Shown here: positions 44,268-52,331 of the stretch, in pieces
Numbering within the stretch: the first letter of the stretch is position 1
Layout: every line of letters starts with the position of its first letter
Assembly (NCBI GenBank): GCA_031553855.1
Contig: JAVBKW010000031.1
Span: 1-64,000, forward strand
DNA from: RACS-047 sp031553855
Lineage (GTDB): Bacteria > Bacillota > Clostridia > Christensenellales > Pumilibacteraceae
DNA length: 64,000 nt
Direction: 5' to 3'
Made by a program: the position numbers and the translations under genes
The notes under the pieces: generated by a model
What the model saw: only the letters and a program-made list of their open reading frames with translations
What the model was told of the DNA's origin: nothing
Databases searched by the model: none

Positions 44268-46427
44268 TTATTTTTTTTCCGTTTTACGTCTTAAGGTTAC
44301 GAATAAACCCGCTCCGAATAATGTGAAAATCAGCGCGCTTAAACCCAGTCCGGCAACATCGCCAAATGCGACAGCGCCTTTGCAGCCCTTCTTGTCTTTA
44401 TCGTCATCGTCGTCGTCATCATCGATAGGGTCGCCGATATTCATTCCGTCGAAGAACATAAACTGTCCCCATGTCTCCATTGCATTGATATATCCCTTCT
44501 CAAACTGCTGTTTCATAATGCCATCAACCGCGTCTAAAGTGTCGGCGGTAGGGGCACCCTTATCGAACAGGATGTATTGGACCTGATTCTGAACATAGTC
44601 GCGGATAAGGTAAACTTCGTTCTTGGAAATATTGTAGATAAGATAGCTTGTTACGCCGAAACTGAAACCTTCTCCACTTCCGCCTACAAAGCCTTGCTTG
44701 ATCCAACCGTCGCCGGGATTCAATGCCGCGCCGGCAACATATCCGCTCTTTGCCCATAAAGTGATGCCGCCGTCGTCGGGCGCGCCGAGGTTATAACCGC
44801 CGGTCATTAGGCTCTGATATTTAGCGTTGAATTTTTCTATAAGCTGATCCTGGGTTATCGTCACGTTCGAGGGAAGCGTAAAATTGTTTCCGATAAACGC
44901 TACGGAATCAAAAACAAGGTCCTCAAGCGTTCCGTCGGTTTTTGCTCTGTAACCGGTCTTCACTTCAGCGGCAGTTCCGTCGTAAACGATGCATCCGCGG
45001 TCGAAGTTAATAAATGTTTTTGTCCCGGCGTCAAACGCTGCGGCAACGGGGTTGCCAAGCCTTATGGCGGGAGTTGCACCCAGTTCGTCTTCGGGCACAT
45101 TGAATCCGTATCTTGTGTTGTAGGCTGTGAAAATATCACCGTCGAAATAGATAGCCGATGCCGTATAAACGGAATCCTCTTCGGTTACATTTACAAAAAC
45201 AACCGCGTCGTTAAAATATTGAGCGAAAACATTTTCACCTACGGCTGCCACATAGCCTGCCGGCACGCCGGGGCTCTTTTCTGTTGCAACGGTGGAAATT
45301 TGAGACGAAACTAACGTTTTGATTTCGGCATCCGTTACATCGGCGCCGTCGAACACGCCTATGTCGGAAAGCTCTAATGCGTTGATTTCGGTTTTTGAAG
45401 TTTCGTCAAAATTACGTTTCATTACGAACTCAGCGGTACCTTCAGTAACCTTGATATAACCGTTCGTAAAGTTCTGATATTTTACGTTATCCGAAATAAA
45501 CATATCGCTTTTGGGCGTTGTGAGTTTAAATTGGATATATTTGTTTGCCATCTCGTCGTAGATAATAAACGCTTTATTAAGGTTGGGGTTATACATCGCC
45601 ATAGCGTTACGTCCGTCATTTTCACTCCAAATATACATATTGGAATCCGAACGCGACATATCTGCAATTATGATTTTTCCGGAAGGCTGCTGCGTATCCC
45701 AAACCTTAACGCCGTCCTTTGAAGCAGTACCTACGTCGAAACCGGTAGCTTCGAGTGCGAAAATAGCTTCGCTTACTTTCCCCGCTACGTCTCTTAACTG
45801 TTTGCCGCCGAGATTATTCCATATTTCATTAGTATAAGTATGAGCGTACTGCTGAGCCTTTGTAAGCGTAATTTCTTCAAAAGCAACCGCAGTTTCGATA
45901 TCTTTTACGTTTTTACCGGCTACAAGCGTTTTGTTTTTTGTATAGCCGCGCGCAAAGTTTTGATATACGTCGCCTGCGATCGTGAATTGGTTAGACGTAG
46001 GCATAAGCAATGTGTCTTTATTTGTGCCGGTCATCCATACCTCGTAAGGATCGTTATACATCGAATACGCCGTATCCTTCAAAGCATTGTAAAACATAAT
46101 GCAAGATCTGCCGGCATGACCCCACGCTTCATACGTTCCGTCACCGTTAACAAATTCCTGTTTGAAACCGATTTCCCAGTGAGCTACTTTGTCTGATGCG
46201 GTTCCCGGATCAAAGCCGATGCTTTCAAGGCGCTCATACTCCTCTACATACGCTTCGGTTATGACCGTACTCCATGCTCCCGAATTCCAATTCGACCAAA
46301 ATTCACCGATCTTGTTTCTGTCGGTTTCACTTCCGGTCACAGCGGCCGCGGACGCAAACAACATAGTTGACGTTCCTGCAACACACAGGACTAAAGTCAA
46401 CAAAATACCTAATAACTTCTTTCTCAT
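44268..46427 (-). CDS. Surface repeat protein with Asp-rich spacer and Cys C-terminal anchor
   Basis: A 719-residue secreted protein with a signal peptide (1-27). It has three or four repeats of about 150-190 residues, each with Gly-Phe-Asp-x-Gly-Thr-Ala-Ser or like and ending in a Phe-x-x-Gly-Tyr-Ile/Thr element; the pattern recalls LGFP-type wall-associated repeats. A run of eight Asp residues (about 668-675) leads to Lys-Lys-Gly-Cys-Lys-Gly (Cys682), a hydrophobic segment and the basic tail Arg-Arg-Lys. No catalytic motif is seen. Encoded between the permeases and GH76 enzymes of operon 2, it is a candidate surface mannan-binding protein. Its C-terminus matches that of the 753-residue protein of operon 1. 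Confidence 0.7.
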   Translation of the reverse strand: MRKKLLGILLTLVLCVAGTSTMLFASAAAVTGSETDRNKIGEFWSNWNSGAWSTVITEAYVEEYERLESIGFDPGTASDKVAHWEIGFKQEFVNGDGTYEAWGHAGRSCIMFYNALKDTAYSMYNDPYEVWMTGTNKDTLLMPTSNQFTIAGDVYQNFARGYTKNKTLVAGKNVKDIETAVAFEEITLTKAQQYAHTYTNEIWNNLGGKQLRDVAGKVSEAIFALEATGFDVGTASKDGVKVWDTQQPSGKIIIADMSRSDSNMYIWSENDGRNAMAMYNPNLNKAFIIYDEMANKYIQFKLTTPKSDMFISDNVKYQNFTNGYIKVTEGTAEFVMKRNFDETSKTEINALELSDIGVFDGADVTDAEIKTLVSSQISTVATEKSPGVPAGYVAAVGENVFAQYFNDAVVFVNVTEEDSVYTASAIYFDGDIFTAYNTRYGFNVPEDELGATPAIRLGNPVAAAFDAGTKTFINFDRGCIVYDGTAAEVKTGYRAKTDGTLEDLVFDSVAFIGNNFTLPSNVTITQDQLIEKFNAKYQSLMTGGYNLGAPDDGGITLWAKSGYVAGAALNPGDGWIKQGFVGGSGEGFSFGVTSYLIYNISKNEVYLIRDYVQNQVQYILFDKGAPTADTLDAVDGIMKQQFEKGYINAMETWGQFMFFDGMNIGDPIDDDDDDDDKDKKGCKGAVAFGDVAGLGLSALIFTLFGAGLFVTLRRKTEKK

Positions 46428-46523
46428 TTTTCCTCCTGATTTCTTTTTAAAGAAATCTATTTTTATTTTGATAAAAACTAATTTAAATTATCTCTGAATA
46501 AATATGGATTTTATGATGTAAAA

Positions 46524-47378
46524 TTATCCTTTTACTGCACCCACAGCTACTCCGGATATAAAATATTTTTGCATAAAGCAGAAAAATATCAATACCGGCA
46601 AGCTGGTAAGGAACGCGAGCGCCATAGTTTCGCCGTAGGATGCGTTGTTGTTTATCGTGTACTGGCGTATTACCATCGTAAGAACGCCAAGCTGCTCTTT
46701 TTTCGTAATGAGTATGAGGTTCGGCCATACGAACGAGTTCCAGCTTCCTTGAAAACAAAATATCGCGAGCGTCAGCAATGCCGGAACAATGAGCGGAAGA
46801 TAGAGCTTGGCGAATATCCTCAGCTCGCTTGCGCCGTCTATACGCCCCGCCTCGGCGATCTCGTCGGATAGCGTGAGGAAGAACGATCTCAGAAAAAATA
46901 TTCCGAACACGCCTACCGTACCGGGAAGCAGTATTCCAAGGTGTGTGTTTATCAAGCCGAGATTTACGATAATATGATACGAAGGCACAAGCGTTACAAC
47001 GCCGGGAAGCATCATACTGAGCAGCATAATTTTAAATACGGCTTTATTGCCCTTGAAATTGATTTTTGCAAAAGCGTATGCCGCAAGCGAACCCAGAATA
47101 AGGTTTGTGGCGATATTGACCGCTGTCAGAAAAGCTGTATTAAAAAACGCTTTTACCAAAAATGAGTTTTTAAAGACGGTCACATAATTCTGGATCGTAA
47201 GCGCCGACGGCAGTAAGCTGAGGTTTCCGGAAGTTATTGCATCACGCTCTCTGAATGAAATAATGATTTGCCAGTAGAACGGAAAAATCATAATAAGCGC
47301 GATAAGTATCATTCCGGCATATAAAACAGTTTTTTTGACGGTGTGCTTTTTAGGGGCGTTCAATACAAATGTGTTCAT
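46524..47378 (-). CDS. Sugar ABC transporter permease, MalG/AraQ type (operon 2)
   Basis: A 284-residue membrane protein with six membrane segments and EAA loop Glu-Ala-Gly-Arg-Ile-Asp-Gly-Ala-Ser (about residues 172-180). It has a strong AAGGAGG site and lies 13 bases after its partner permease gene. Confidence 0.93.
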   Translation of the reverse strand: MNTFVLNAPKKHTVKKTVLYAGMILIALIMIFPFYWQIIISFRERDAITSGNLSLLPSALTIQNYVTVFKNSFLVKAFFNTAFLTAVNIATNLILGSLAAYAFAKINFKGNKAVFKIMLLSMMLPGVVTLVPSYHIIVNLGLINTHLGILLPGTVGVFGIFFLRSFFLTLSDEIAEAGRIDGASELRIFAKLYLPLIVPALLTLAIFCFQGSWNSFVWPNLILITKKEQLGVLTMVIRQYTINNNASYGETMALAFLTSLPVLIFFCFMQKYFISGVAVGAVKG

Positions 47379-47391
47379 TCTTTCCGCCTCC

Positions 47392-48273
47392 TTAATAAGT
47401 TTCTTTCGTAAAGCGTTGAGTAACGAGCGTGACGACCATGATCACGGCAAACAATACCACCGCCATAGCGGACGCTACGCCTACGAATCCGTCGGGGCCA
47501 AACGCCATATTATAGATATAGAACACAGGCGTAGCCGTACCGTGGTTACCGTTTGTAAGCATCAGAACCTGATCGTAGAGCTGGAAAGAGCCTATAATGG
47601 ACATTGTGAGGATAAAAAACGTCGTCGGCCGCAAAAGCGGGAAAACCACTCTGAAAAAGCTCTGTGCAGGCGACGCGCCGTCTATGCGCGCGGCCTCAAG
47701 CGTTTCTTTAGGCAATCCTTTGAGCGCGGAAAGATAGATTATCATATTGCCGCCGGCGCCCATCCAGATATTGAGCAATGCTATCATGGGCATTGCCAGA
47801 CGGTTATCCTGAAGCCATTTGATCGGAGTATCCTTAATAATTCCCAAAGAACTGAGAATTTTATTGACGGCGCCGAAAGACGGATCGAGCAAGGATGTGA
47901 AGATCGCCGAAGCAGCGACTGCCGAAACGAGCCCCGGCAGATAATATATAGCGCGGAAAACCTTGCTGCCTTTGATTTCCTTATTGAGAAGCACTGCAAG
48001 GCACAAAGGCACGATTATCGACAAAGGAACGGCAATAATAACGTATTTGGAAATATTCAGAAAAGTTTCTATAAAATACTTGTCTTTAAACGCAAAACCG
48101 AAAGCTTTCAATCCTACAAAATCCATCTGATCCATGCCGTCGAAATTAGTAAAACTCCAACCGAAAGCCAGCAAAACAGGCAGAAGGCTGAACCCCGCGA
48201 AAAAGACCAACGCCGGTGCGATAAACGCGTAGCCGAGCAAGTTTTTCTTTCCCTGCAAAGTCATTTTTCCCAT
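47392..48273 (-). CDS. Sugar ABC transporter permease, UgpA/AraP type (operon 2)
   Basis: About 293 residues with six membrane segments and EAA loop Glu-Ala-Ala-Arg-Ile-Asp-Gly-Ala-Ser. The ATG at 48273 is six bases from AAGGAGGG; an ATG two codons upstream abuts the site and is less likely. It partners the permease at 46524; the ATPase is not encoded here. Confidence 0.92.
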   Translation of the reverse strand: MGKMTLQGKKNLLGYAFIAPALVFFAGFSLLPVLLAFGWSFTNFDGMDQMDFVGLKAFGFAFKDKYFIETFLNISKYVIIAVPLSIIVPLCLAVLLNKEIKGSKVFRAIYYLPGLVSAVAASAIFTSLLDPSFGAVNKILSSLGIIKDTPIKWLQDNRLAMPMIALLNIWMGAGGNMIIYLSALKGLPKETLEAARIDGASPAQSFFRVVFPLLRPTTFFILTMSIIGSFQLYDQVLMLTNGNHGTATPVFYIYNMAFGPDGFVGVASAMAVVLFAVIMVVTLVTQRFTKETY

Positions 48274-48309
48274 CTGCATCCCTCCTTTTTATGAATTTTA
48301 TGGATTAAG

Positions 48310-49599
48310 CTACATAGTCTGCGCCATTATAAAGATCTGATTTGCATTCGATTTCATATTTTTTATAGTATCTGCTTTATTCTGTGTGCCGGCAATAAAT
48401 TTGTCAAGCTCGCCGAACATAACGCTGACTTCCATAGTTGAGTAACCGCGTACAGCCGGACGCGTAACGTATGTGGGAAGCAATCCGCGAAGCGTCATAA
48501 ATGTGGAATTACTCTCTAAAAGCGCATCAGTCTGCAGAGAAGTCTTTGCAGGCATTACTCCGTTAAGCTCGCAGAATTTACTCATAACGGGATCAGAAAG
48601 CATCCATTTGATGACCTTCCATGATTTATCTGTTTCGACAGATTTTATATTGGGTATCGAATAACCAAAGCCTCCGATAATTCCCGAAATCTTACCCTTA
48701 GAAGCGCTTCTTGCGGGAGTGCCCATAAACGTCATATTCATAGCGTCGGTTTTATCCGCATGAACGTCCACTTCCTGTTTTAAGCCGGTGGAGCCGAACT
48801 GCATAGCAACCTTTCCCTGATAGAAATTTGCAATCGAGTCTGTATGCGGCGCATATACGCCTGCATCGAAAACCATATCGTGCACAAAATCAAGCACGGC
48901 GTTCGTTTCATCGTCGGGCAGATTGATGGTGCTGGGTGTTGCAGACATATTGACGTAATTTACGCCCGCCGTCTGCATCATTGTATACATCTGGCCTCTG
49001 AATCCTTCGCTGTTGAAACCCATAGTATCGAAGCTGCTACCGGTCTTTTTCGTAAGCTTGACCGCTACTTCGCGCCATTCCGCCCATGTTTCAAGCGGCA
49101 GCTCGATAGGCGTTGTGGGATGTGCAGTATTATAAGTGTCTACCATATCCTGATTGACCCAAATGCCCCACGCGTCAACGTCGGTAGGAACGCCGTATAC
49201 CTTACTCTTGTAGGTAAATTCTTTGACAGCCTCAGCGTTATAATCGCTTATTTTGATGTCGCCGTCTTTTAAAAGCTCTGTCAGATCCTTTACAAGCGCA
49301 CTGCTTGTAGCGGTTTCCCAACGCGGAAAGCTGACAACGTCCGGCCCGACACCTGCGGTTTTAGCTTCTCTTAGCGATCCCGTGAGAGACTCTTTAAGCT
49401 CATACTTAAGAGTGAAACCGTCCGGATTGTTATCGTTAAAATACTTAACGTATTTTTCAAACTGCGTAGGATTGATACCTACGCTTTCTGCCCAGAACAG
49501 AATCTCTCCGCCGTCGCCTTTGGGGCCGCAACCGGCAAACCCTGATAATGTTACTACTAAAGAAAGCAAAACAACTAAAAACTTGATTCCTTTTTTCAT
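48310..49599 (-). CDS. Sugar-binding lipoprotein of ABC transporter (operon 2)
   Basis: A 429-residue family 1 extracellular binding protein. Lipobox Gly-Phe-Ala-Gly-Cys24 follows a standard signal peptide; AAGGAGG precedes the ATG. Conserved features include Val-Val-Ser-Phe-Pro-Arg-Trp, Val-Tyr-Gly-Val-Pro-Thr-Asp-Val-Asp and Gly-Gly-Phe-Gly-Tyr-Ser-Ile. By context it binds alpha-mannan oligosaccharides made by the GH76 enzymes. Confidence 0.92.
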   Translation of the reverse strand: MKKGIKFLVVLLSLVVTLSGFAGCGPKGDGGEILFWAESVGINPTQFEKYVKYFNDNNPDGFTLKYELKESLTGSLREAKTAGVGPDVVSFPRWETATSSALVKDLTELLKDGDIKISDYNAEAVKEFTYKSKVYGVPTDVDAWGIWVNQDMVDTYNTAHPTTPIELPLETWAEWREVAVKLTKKTGSSFDTMGFNSEGFRGQMYTMMQTAGVNYVNMSATPSTINLPDDETNAVLDFVHDMVFDAGVYAPHTDSIANFYQGKVAMQFGSTGLKQEVDVHADKTDAMNMTFMGTPARSASKGKISGIIGGFGYSIPNIKSVETDKSWKVIKWMLSDPVMSKFCELNGVMPAKTSLQTDALLESNSTFMTLRGLLPTYVTRPAVRGYSTMEVSVMFGELDKFIAGTQNKADTIKNMKSNANQIFIMAQTM

Positions 49600-49629
49600 G
49601 ATTCCTCCTTATATATAAAAGATAATTTT

Positions 49630-50640
49630 TTATTCCTTGGCGGCTTTTGCCATCGCCAGAACATTTTCAAAAGGTACGTTTGAAAGTAAAGCTTCGTGGC
49701 TCGGGCTGACTATATAGTTTTCGCCGAAAATATCGCGAAGCCTTAGCACCTCGTCGCGAACCTGGGCGGGAGTCGCGTGGATGAGAAGGTTTTGAGTATC
49801 GACGCCGCCGCAGAATGCGATATCGTTTTTGAACTCGCCTGCAAGCTTTTTGGCGTCCATATTACGGGCAAGAGCCTGAAGCGGATGCAGAATGTCCACG
49901 CCGGCCTCTATAAGGTCGGGAATGACTCTGTAAATTGAACCGCAGGAATGCAGCATAACTTTTTTGCCGTATTTTTTGGCAACCGCTATCTGTTTTTTAA
50001 AGCCCGGCAAAATGAATTGCCTGAACGCTTCGGGCGAAACAAGACAGTCAAGCTGAGTACCAAAATCGTTACCCATAAACACTATGTCAAAATCATCTTT
50101 TGCGGCTGCTAAAAATTTGTCGTTAGCCGCCTCAAAAAATTCTGTGACCTTCTCTGTTACCGCTTCCACAACTTCAGGATCGGTATACATTTTTATAAAA
50201 TAGTTTTCCATGCCGAAAAAGTCACAAAGAATATGGAAGAAATGGCTCCAAAAACCCGAAAAAACAGCTTTATCGGGGAACTTTCTTATTTGGGCGAGTT
50301 TTTCAGTAAAGTCAAGGTACTTCAAATCCGGCCAAGGGAACTTATCAACGTCTGAAAGCTCGGTGCTGTCGGCAAAAAATCCGCCTTCGCTCAAAGTGTG
50401 GCGTTCTTTGCCGAGCGTCGTATCGAACATAGGCAGATTTTGAGGATGCTTGTAACTCGAACAAGCGCTTATCCATCTGCAATCATCGTTAAATAATCGA
50501 TACAGCTCTTCGACATTTTTTAGCCCCGTCTCTCTTAAATATAAAATTTCCGTATCGGGATGCGGATGCCCTGTCCAAAAAGCAACGCTACCTCTGTTCT
50601 TATGCTCAGCAATAAGTCTGACTTTTTCTCTGCTATTCAT
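49630..50640 (-). CDS. Uroporphyrinogen decarboxylase-like protein, first gene of operon 2
   Basis: A 336-residue URO-D superfamily protein. His231-Ser-Cys233-Gly is the zinc motif of corrinoid methyltransferase relatives, with a further Cys277 (Phe-Cys-Gly-Gly-Val-Asp). It opens the mannan-type operon, 30 bases before the binding protein gene, with an AGGGGGC site. It differs much from the second URO-D-like protein (39226), so they are not a recent duplication. The reaction is unknown; haem synthesis is unlikely from context. Confidence 0.78.
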   Translation of the reverse strand: MNSREKVRLIAEHKNRGSVAFWTGHPHPDTEILYLRETGLKNVEELYRLFNDDCRWISACSSYKHPQNLPMFDTTLGKERHTLSEGGFFADSTELSDVDKFPWPDLKYLDFTEKLAQIRKFPDKAVFSGFWSHFFHILCDFFGMENYFIKMYTDPEVVEAVTEKVTEFFEAANDKFLAAAKDDFDIVFMGNDFGTQLDCLVSPEAFRQFILPGFKKQIAVAKKYGKKVMLHSCGSIYRVIPDLIEAGVDILHPLQALARNMDAKKLAGEFKNDIAFCGGVDTQNLLIHATPAQVRDEVLRLRDIFGENYIVSPSHEALLSNVPFENVLAMAKAAKE

Positions 50641-50713
50641 TTTCGCCCCCTGATATAATGTTTTTATAATGTTTGTTTTCGAAATATTAACTTATAAGCC
50701 TGTTTACGCCTAT

Positions 50714-50742
50714 AAATTACCACACACTTTTAATACTGTCAA
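50714..50742 (-). promoter_or_regulatory. Promoter of operon 2
   Basis: On the minus strand TTGACA (50737-50742), 17 bases and TAATTT (50714-50719), leaving a leader of about 70 bases. A CTTATAAG palindrome (50691-50698) lies just downstream and could belong to a regulator site. Confidence 0.65.
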
Positions 50743-50816
50743 TATACTTTTGAATAAAATTATGATTGCTTTACTTATTTATTATAATCTTTATATAATC
50801 TTTAATAAAAAACTAA

Positions 50817-50846
50817 TTGACAAAAATAAGTTTAATAATATATACT
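50817..50846 (+). promoter_or_regulatory. Promoter of the GntR/LacI hybrid gene, very close to its ATG
   Basis: TTGACA (50817-50822), 18 bases and TATACT (50841-50846). The ATG is at 50853, about where transcription would begin. Confidence 0.65.
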
Positions 50847-50852
50847 TGTATT

Positions 50853-51899
50853 ATGGTAAAATACTTGCAATTATATGAGGCTTTAAAGAAAAATATTAAC
50901 GAAGGCATATATGCTTTCGACAAAACTATCCCGACGGAGAATCAGCTTTGCGCTGAATTCGCCGTAAGTAAAATAGTCGTTCGTATGGCTGTTGACAAGC
51001 TTGTCGCACAAAACTATGTAGCGCGCAAAGCCGGATACGGAACGACTGTGACTAAAGATATACGGAAAAGCCCAAGCAATAAGCTTATCGGCGTGATTTT
51101 CTGCTACATAGCCAGCAGCTTCGGGGCGCAGATCCTTTTATCTATTGAACGGGAAGCCTTAAAATACGGACTGCATATCGTATTTAAAAATTCCGGCAAC
51201 GATAAGCAGCGCGAAAAAGAATGCCTGAGCGAGCTTTTAGAGCTGAACGTGGCGGGTATAATAATGCAGCCGGTACATAATGAAAACTTTTGCGAAGGGC
51301 TCCTGCCGTTTTTAGAAAAAGAAATCCCCGTCGTTCTTATCGACAGGGACTTAGAAAAAATGGATATTTCATTTGTGGGGACTGACAGTATTTTGGAAAC
51401 CAAAAATTCCGTCAGCAAGCTTTTCAAACTGGGATACCGCAAGCTCGGTTTTGTTTCGCAGGATATCGCCAGCGCAACCTCTCTTTCAGAACGCGTCAAA
51501 GGCTTCAGGCTCGCTCACGAGGCGGCAAATATCAAATATGATAAAAGCCTGCTTTTGAGCAATATTAGTTCTATAGCCAATTATACCGTGACAAATTATA
51601 TCACCGACAAAGAAAACATAAAAAACTTTTTACTCTATAATTATTTTGACTGCGTGATTGCCGCCGAGCTTGGCGTAAGTCAAATGATAGACGATGTAAT
51701 AAATGAAAACGAAGCTTTTAAGAATATTGCGCTTGCCACCTTTGACCAAAGCGAAACCGCGCTCAAATACGGCAAATACTATATCCTGCAAAACCAGACC
51801 GAAATCGGCGAAAAAGCGATCTTAATGCTCTGCGACCAAATCAACACCCGCAGCAAATGCATCAAGCAGTTCCTTACTACTGAGTTCGTTTCATTCTGA
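50853..51899 (+). CDS. GntR/LacI hybrid regulator of operon 2
   Basis: A 348-residue regulator: GntR winged helix at the start (Leu-Tyr-Glu-Ala-Leu-Lys-Lys-Asn-Ile, then Thr-Glu-Asn-Gln-Leu-Cys-Ala-Glu-Phe-Ala-Val-Ser at about 32-43) and a LacI-like sensor domain from about residue 75. An in-frame ATG 12 codons upstream overlaps the -35 box and is rejected. No ribosome binding site precedes 50853, fitting a leaderless message. It is divergent from operon 2 and most likely controls it in response to a mannose-type sugar. Confidence 0.85.
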   Translation: MVKYLQLYEALKKNINEGIYAFDKTIPTENQLCAEFAVSKIVVRMAVDKLVAQNYVARKAGYGTTVTKDIRKSPSNKLIGVIFCYIASSFGAQILLSIEREALKYGLHIVFKNSGNDKQREKECLSELLELNVAGIIMQPVHNENFCEGLLPFLEKEIPVVLIDRDLEKMDISFVGTDSILETKNSVSKLFKLGYRKLGFVSQDIASATSLSERVKGFRLAHEAANIKYDKSLLLSNISSIANYTVTNYITDKENIKNFLLYNYFDCVIAAELGVSQMIDDVINENEAFKNIALATFDQSETALKYGKYYILQNQTEIGEKAILMLCDQINTRSKCIKQFLTTEFVSF

Positions 51900-51961
51900 C
51901 AATAGATGCAAACAGTTCTGGAGCATAAATATTATTTGTTAAGTATTGTTTCATTGAAAAC

Positions 51962-51992
51962 CTTTCTGTAAAACATTTTATCAAAAGTTACA
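51962..51992. repeat. Short repeat shared with the left border of the glycan region
   Basis: CTTTCTGTAAAACATTTTAT matches 16560-16579 exactly, and the following TATCAAAAGTTACA matches 16151-16164. The copies lie on either side of the 35 kb glycan gene region. Confidence 0.6.
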
Positions 51993-52111
51993 AAACAAGC
52001 CAATCTTACACAACATACAAATATAGCAAACTAAGCTAAAAAAGGCACAAACATAGCGCGTTTTACGCATTTTACCCATAGGCACAAACGGTACAAATCT
52101 AATTGGGATAA

Positions 52112-52158
52112 TTCATAATGCGCGGGTCAGCAGTTCGAATCTGCTCAAGTACGCTCCA
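52112..52158 (+). pseudogene. 3' half of a tRNA-Met (CAU) gene
   Basis: The fragment starts at an anticodon loop TTCATAA, continues with the stem TGCGC, a variable loop, a T arm AGCAG-TTCGAAT-CTGCT, an acceptor strand with two extra bases, and an encoded CCA. No matching 5' half lies upstream. It is therefore a tRNA remnant and not a functional tRNA. Confidence 0.65.
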
Positions 52159-52163
52159 AAAAA

Positions 52164-52197
52164 ATCTCACTATTCTACAAATATAGTGAGATTTTTT
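52164..52197 (+). terminator. Terminator after the tRNA remnant
   Basis: ATCTCACTAT (52164-52173) pairs with ATAGTGAGAT (52183-52192), followed by TTTTT. It has the same layout as the terminator after tRNA-Thr. Confidence 0.75.
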
Positions 52198-52221
52198 ATA
52201 TAATTTTTACAGTTTTTTCGG

Positions 52222-52268
52222 AAAGGGGCTGTCTCACGAGAAAAAACTCGTGAGACAGCCCCTTTTCT
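52222..52268 (-). terminator. Terminator repeat, copy 2 (after xylA)
   Basis: A perfect 19-base stem (52222-52240 with 52247-52265) around a six-A loop, with T residues after it on either strand. Near identical to copies at 14255 and 60629. It is placed to end xylA, 67 bases away. The rest of 51900-52331 shows no gene. Confidence 0.8.
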
Positions 52269-52331
52269 ATTCCTGTTATTTAAAAACAATTAATATGGAA
52301 GGGAAGAAATGGCAGGATTTTTTGCTAAAGT

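Noticed and set aside
47335..48294. A 319-codon plus-strand frame opposite the operon 2 permease genes
   Set aside because: Very rich in Arg, His and Gln, with no membrane or globular pattern; a mirror of the permease coding sequence.
52112..52158. A functional tRNA-Met
   Set aside because: The 5' half is absent and the acceptor strand has two extra bases; called as a remnant.
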